This document shows positions 60,073 through 64,000 of a stretch of DNA of 64,000 nucleotides, piece by piece; position 1 is the first letter of the stretch, and every line of letters begins with the position of its first letter. This DNA is from Peronospora farinosa (taxonomy: Eukaryota > Oomycota > Peronosporomycetes > Peronosporales > Peronosporaceae). The notes under the pieces are model-generated. The model saw only the letters and a list, made by a program, of their open reading frames with translations. It ran no database searches and was not told the origin of the DNA. Made by a program: the position numbers and the translations under genes. The DNA lies in NCBI GenBank assembly GCA_947646735.1, contig CANTFK010000822.1:169545-233544 (forward strand), given 5' to 3'.

Positions 60073-62877
60073 ATGTTCGCTCCCACGAATCCAACTTCGG
60101 CCACAGCTGCCAACCCAGCCAATGCCGCTCGTCATCATGGTTCCGGGAAAGAATCCAGTGAGAAGCCTGCCTCGTCTGTTCCCCCGTCGTCCTCAACCCA
60201 TGGCTCTGACCAATCAGAAGCGTGGATTCGTGGAACGGGAGGGAACGGTTCGGTGTCGCAAGACTCTGAACCCACCCCAGGTTCAAGTGCAAGTTCAAGT
60301 TCAACGCGCGAAAATTTGGGATCTGGTTTTCAACCCACCCCAAGTTCAAGTTCAAGTCCAAGTGCAAGTGCAAGTGCAAGTGCAAGTGCAAGTCGACCAA
60401 AATTGGGATCCGGTTCCGAACCCACCCCAACTGCAAGTTCAACTTGCAAACATTTGGGAAGTGATTTCGAAACTGGAGAAAATTCCAGCTTCAACCCATC
60501 TTCGGAGGGACTTCCAGGACTGGATGAAGCGACCACCCCAGGTGGTACTTTAACCGAGAATCCGCCTGACACCACCACTGACGATGGGGATGTCGTCATG
60601 GTGGAAGGAGGTACTGTGGAAGCGCCAGCCGAAGACACACGTCCGACCATGGCCGAGCTGCTCCGGCAGCACGAACACCTCCGACGCGACCGAGCTGTGA
60701 TCGAAGCAGCCCGCAAGCGCGTCGAGACCCCGAAGCCTCTTGCTGTGGACATCGAGGCGATTGAGCGCCAGTATGCTGCTGGTCACGACTGGTCGCTCAT
60801 CGCTTCAAGAATGGAACAAGCGCGTCCCTATCAGCTACCGAGAGCCAAGTTTGACATGGTGATCGAGACTGGTAGAGCGCTTGCGAAGACTTCCGTCCAC
60901 AAGATACTGGCGTCGCTTGCCGGTCCGGATCATGGAAACAGTGAGCTCGAAGAGCTGTACAAGCAATTCGAGATTGGCCAGATTTCCAAGATGCCGGGAG
61001 GCAACTTGCGCGTCAAGGTCAAGTCGAAAGAAGCCTGTGTGCGCTTGGAGCGCACCAAGGTGAATATCCTTGGCGGTGTGTTCACCTTCAAGGAGTTCGA
61101 CATCCTTGGCGACAAGTACTACTTGGATATTTCCAATGTAGACTGCGACATGGATACGGATATGATCCTGCACCGACTGTTCCTTCTTGGATGCAAGCCG
61201 GTATACGACACCTTCCGTGAAGTGAACATGCCGACTGGAGTCACGTCTGCGACATGGCGGGTGTACTTCCTGTCGAGATCGTGCCCTCCAGCTTTGATCA
61301 TCAACAACTGTGTGTGTGATCAGCTGGTCTTCGACAACAAGCTTCATCCTGCTCACGGGAAAAATGCGCCGTTCAGCTCAGAGCGAATGCCATTTGGCTA
61401 TCGCTCGCACCACGGAATCGATCTGGGCACGCAAGATAGCGTCTTTCCGCCACCTGAGCCTGCGTCCGAGCCAGATCGCCAGCAGCACCAACAACACCAG
61501 CAATACCAACAACCGAAGACGTACGCGCAAGCTGCGAATGCGAATGCGAATGCGAATGCGAAGCCCAAGCCGATGCCCAAACAAACCTCGCTGCAGAGGG
61601 CAGTCGAGGACGCGAAAAAACGGGAAGGTCAGCTCCAGAAAGGAGCTCAGCATGGCAAGCCACCCGCTGCCAATCAGCTCACCAAGCTTCAAGGAAGCAA
61701 CTCGGATGCGCTCTCGATCTCGACGTTCAACGGATCCAACGGCAAGATCACTCCCCCAGGGAGTCCGAAAGCTACAGCCAAGCCGAAGCTGTTGTTGACC
61801 ACCGGAGCCAGCGATGGCTTCATCGATGCGTCCAACAAGAAGAAACGCGGCCGCAACGCGATCGACTTCTCCAACATGTTGGTGAAGCAGTCCACGCAGC
61901 CCTTGAATGGCATCGCCACCTCCAACTACTTTCAAGCGCTCCAGTCGATGGAGGTCAAGTTCGAATCGAAGAACTTGACTGCTGACAAACAGTATGGAGT
62001 CCGCTATCAGGTTGTCCCTGCGGATGTGAAGCGTCCCGACGAATTGAAGACCTCGACCGAGTCTGCTTTCTTCGTCGAGAAGCACCACACGAAGATCAAG
62101 AAAGCAGCAAAGGCGTCGCCGGTCCTCGAAGTGACCGAGGCGATGATCAACGACGAGAACACGGCGCTTCTCAACACCCTCCCTGACTGTCTTGCGAAAG
62201 CGGACAAGAAGGTCGACGGCGTGTGCAAGCTGCTCGAGAACGCCACGAATCCTGACCACATCACGAAGAAAGCGGTCGAGTGTCCGCTCGCCTTCAACAG
62301 CGCATTGGCGTTGAAGATGGCTGGAAGCGGACACGAGATCGCAGAACTGGCGCAACTTCACGCGATCAACCGCGTGTTCTGTGCGACGCAGCCCAATGAA
62401 GACACCACGTTCAGCACGAAGTGGAAGAAGCTGATGGGATCGGCAGTTCCGTCGAAGCGTAGCGACATTTTCAAGACGTGTGCGAAGTGGTGGACGTCGT
62501 CCGACTCGATCAAGGAGCTGTCTCGCTCGTCCAAGGCTTTGGGCATGTTCGAGCTCATGCTCATGTCGATCGCGCCGACGATCTTCAACAACGACCACTG
62601 GATCCAGTACCTCACGGGTCAGCCCGTCGAGTGGATCCCAGCACACAACACGCGACTTCTCCACGTGAACACCCTCCTTCGTCTCTTGCGGTCCGAGCTC
62701 GGTGCGCACTGTATGCAGCAGTGGAGTGAAGTGCAGTGGCAAGGTCACCTTCTGGACGACCTCGAGTCGCTTCAGAAGCTTGACGGGTTCTACAAAGAAG
62801 ACGCTTCGGTGTTGCAGCTTCAAGTCGTTGAAGGTGGAGTTGCGATGGTAGCGGGCGGATTGGCCACTCGTTGCTAA
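60073..62877 (+). CDS. LINE ORF1 protein, copy 2
   Basis: A 934-aa ORF1 protein equal to that of copy 1 except for a few substitutions (Ser to Leu before TENPPD, Gln to His in RQHEHL, Gln to His in the poly-Gln stretch, Arg to Gln in LQKLDG). ATG placed as in copy 1, 98 nt from the element 5' end. Confidence 0.88.
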   Translation: MFAPTNPTSATAANPANAARHHGSGKESSEKPASSVPPSSSTHGSDQSEAWIRGTGGNGSVSQDSEPTPGSSASSSSTRENLGSGFQPTPSSSSSPSASASASASASRPKLGSGSEPTPTASSTCKHLGSDFETGENSSFNPSSEGLPGLDEATTPGGTLTENPPDTTTDDGDVVMVEGGTVEAPAEDTRPTMAELLRQHEHLRRDRAVIEAARKRVETPKPLAVDIEAIERQYAAGHDWSLIASRMEQARPYQLPRAKFDMVIETGRALAKTSVHKILASLAGPDHGNSELEELYKQFEIGQISKMPGGNLRVKVKSKEACVRLERTKVNILGGVFTFKEFDILGDKYYLDISNVDCDMDTDMILHRLFLLGCKPVYDTFREVNMPTGVTSATWRVYFLSRSCPPALIINNCVCDQLVFDNKLHPAHGKNAPFSSERMPFGYRSHHGIDLGTQDSVFPPPEPASEPDRQQHQQHQQYQQPKTYAQAANANANANAKPKPMPKQTSLQRAVEDAKKREGQLQKGAQHGKPPAANQLTKLQGSNSDALSISTFNGSNGKITPPGSPKATAKPKLLLTTGASDGFIDASNKKKRGRNAIDFSNMLVKQSTQPLNGIATSNYFQALQSMEVKFESKNLTADKQYGVRYQVVPADVKRPDELKTSTESAFFVEKHHTKIKKAAKASPVLEVTEAMINDENTALLNTLPDCLAKADKKVDGVCKLLENATNPDHITKKAVECPLAFNSALALKMAGSGHEIAELAQLHAINRVFCATQPNEDTTFSTKWKKLMGSAVPSKRSDIFKTCAKWWTSSDSIKELSRSSKALGMFELMLMSIAPTIFNNDHWIQYLTGQPVEWIPAHNTRLLHVNTLLRLLRSELGAHCMQQWSEVQWQGHLLDDLESLQKLDGFYKEDASVLQLQVVEGGVAMVAGGLATRC

Positions 62878-62926
62878 ACCTTCCTCGACGTCACAACCGA
62901 CGTGGAGCAACATCAGTGTTCTGACT

Positions 62927-64000
62927 GTGAACACTAATGGCATCAAGAAGAATGGCCACCTATTTATCGAGAGCATGCTCTCCAAGTACTCAATGGCGTG
63001 CGTCCAAGAAACCAAGTTCGGCGACAGCACCCATCTTTCCAATTTCAAGTTCCACCTCGACTCGAGCTTCAAGCACAAGGTCTTCGTGGACGACCCCAAC
63101 TCACAGCTGCATCGACCCACGCGAGGACGGAGCAATGGAGTGTTGACTGTGCTCCGCTCTGACTTCCCTGGCTTCGACTCGGCTGTTGAATTTCCAAGTC
63201 TGTCGGTTCCCGGACGCTACCTCGTCGTGAAAGTAATGGTTGAGAGTGCTCCCATCTACATTCACAACGTGTATGCGCCTGTGGACCGCCAAGAAAAGCA
63301 ACAATTCTTCTCGAGCTTGGCGACCGAGGAGTTCGAAGATCAAGCGACGCATTTTGTGTTGGGCGATCTCAACACTCCCCTGGACCCGAGACTTGATTCT
63401 TCCAACCCCGACTTGCGCTACGATCCCAGCCGGTCCAGTTGCCTCGAATGGTTGGCGAAGCTGGGTGTCGTCGATGCATGGCGGATCCACTTCGACACCA
63501 AGCGTGTGTTCACTGGTCCTCTTCCTCGGAAGAATCGGCTGGACTACATCTTGCTGTCAGAGTCTTTCTACGACCGCTTCTACGACACCTCCAAGTACTT
63601 CCTGCCGATGCATGCTGGAGACCACCTTGCTCACAGTGTGAGTTTCAGGTCTGGCTCGCAGCTGCATGGACGAGGGTACTGGAAGTTCCCCCGCTATCTG
63701 CTGGAATACCCAGTGGTGGTGTCTGCGATCGAGAAAGAAGCCGAGCTGGTCCGAGACAAGCTACGCACCACGTCCAACCCAGGCAAGATCTGGGAGGAAT
63801 GGAAGGCGAGCATCAAGACCCAACTCCAAGACGTGCAGAAGAAGCTCCGGATGCAAGACTCTCAAGCTGTCGAAGAAGCTCGCGTGCAGTTGGATCAAGC
63901 TGCGGCAAGGTATCGCACAGCAGGAAGCGATTCGAATCGAGACCACTTCGACGAAGCCATGAGGAACTATAAGGAGACGGTCACGCGGACGAGCCAATAC
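62927..64000 (+). CDS. LINE ORF2 (APE domain and start of linker), copy 2, partial
   Basis: The frame is open from 62852 to the edge (358 codons counted from GTG 62927) and covers the whole APE endonuclease. Differences from copy 1 include Asn to Asp (VDDPNS) and Thr to Pro-flanking Asn (SNPDLR). As in copy 1, no ATG precedes the first APE motif. The RT domain lies outside the window. Confidence 0.9.
   Translation, partial: MNTNGIKKNGHLFIESMLSKYSMACVQETKFGDSTHLSNFKFHLDSSFKHKVFVDDPNSQLHRPTRGRSNGVLTVLRSDFPGFDSAVEFPSLSVPGRYLVVKVMVESAPIYIHNVYAPVDRQEKQQFFSSLATEEFEDQATHFVLGDLNTPLDPRLDSSNPDLRYDPSRSSCLEWLAKLGVVDAWRIHFDTKRVFTGPLPRKNRLDYILLSESFYDRFYDTSKYFLPMHAGDHLAHSVSFRSGSQLHGRGYWKFPRYLLEYPVVVSAIEKEAELVRDKLRTTSNPGKIWEEWKASIKTQLQDVQKKLRMQDSQAVEEARVQLDQAAARYRTAGSDSNRDHFDEAMRNYKETVTRTSQY

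Larger units (their letters stand above)
59975..64000 (+). mobile_element. LINE copy 2, same family as copy 1 (3' part beyond window)
   Basis: Starts with the same first base and 98-bp 5' UTR as copy 1, so its 5' end is complete. ORF1 is intact and ORF2 is open to the window edge. About ten substitutions and no indel were noticed against copy 1 over 4,026 bp. It abuts tRNA-Met nucleotide 1 in the same geometry as copy 1 abuts tRNA-Tyr nucleotide 1. Confidence 0.94.

Overview
The window is nuclear DNA of an oomycete, most likely a Phytophthora or downy-mildew relative (Peronosporales). The signs are eukaryotic housekeeping genes with few, short introns (mostly 58-109 bp, GTRNGT donors, pyrimidine-rich acceptors), oomycete-style Inr/FPR promoter elements just upstream of start codons, a START-FYVE protein of the kind expanded in oomycetes, and an intron-bearing tRNA-Tyr. 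Nothing indicates a bacterial or viral origin.

Layout. 1-29.7 kb is gene-dense and unique. It holds an aconitase/isopropylmalate-dehydratase-family enzyme (cut by the left edge), a class IIA HAD phosphatase, adenylate kinase 6 (Fap7), an amino-acid/auxin-permease-type transporter, a NIPA-type Mg2+ transporter with a Frizzled-like cysteine-rich ectodomain, a PlsB/GNPAT-type glycerolipid acyltransferase, a mitochondrial RsmH/METTL15 rRNA methyltransferase, an ankyrin-DHYC palmitoyltransferase, a catalytically degenerate beta-lactamase-fold membrane protein, an AASDH-type adenylation/carrier/PQQ-propeller protein, an S28 prolyl carboxypeptidase, eIF3d, a START-FYVE protein, a small membrane protein and a ZGRF1-N-domain protein. 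I rebuilt exon structures by hand from splice signals and conserved motifs.

31.1-34.0 kb is an 862-bp inverted duplication. It carries two nearly identical, head-to-head copies of an EMAP-II/tRNA-binding-domain gene around a non-coding spacer of about 1.1 kb. A secreted/membrane cysteine-rich protein and PRMT5 follow, sharing an 83-bp divergent promoter.

37.8-64 kb is a repeat region. Tandem 748-bp units each carry one minus-strand tRNA-Tyr(GTA) gene with a 31-nt intron: 13 genes before, and 6 after, a full-length 7.2-kb non-LTR retrotransposon (LINE, APE + RT, L1/Tx1-like). That LINE sits exactly at nucleotide 1 of a tRNA-Tyr gene and is flanked by an 18-bp target-site duplication. A second, almost identical LINE starts at 59975 and runs off the right edge. 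It abuts exactly nucleotide 1 of an elongator tRNA-Met 5' half, which is itself fused to the 3' half of a tRNA-Tyr.

The two junctions together argue for a LINE family that inserts at tRNA gene 5' ends irrespective of isoacceptor, inside an amplified tRNA array that supplies many targets. I consider this the most interesting content of the window.
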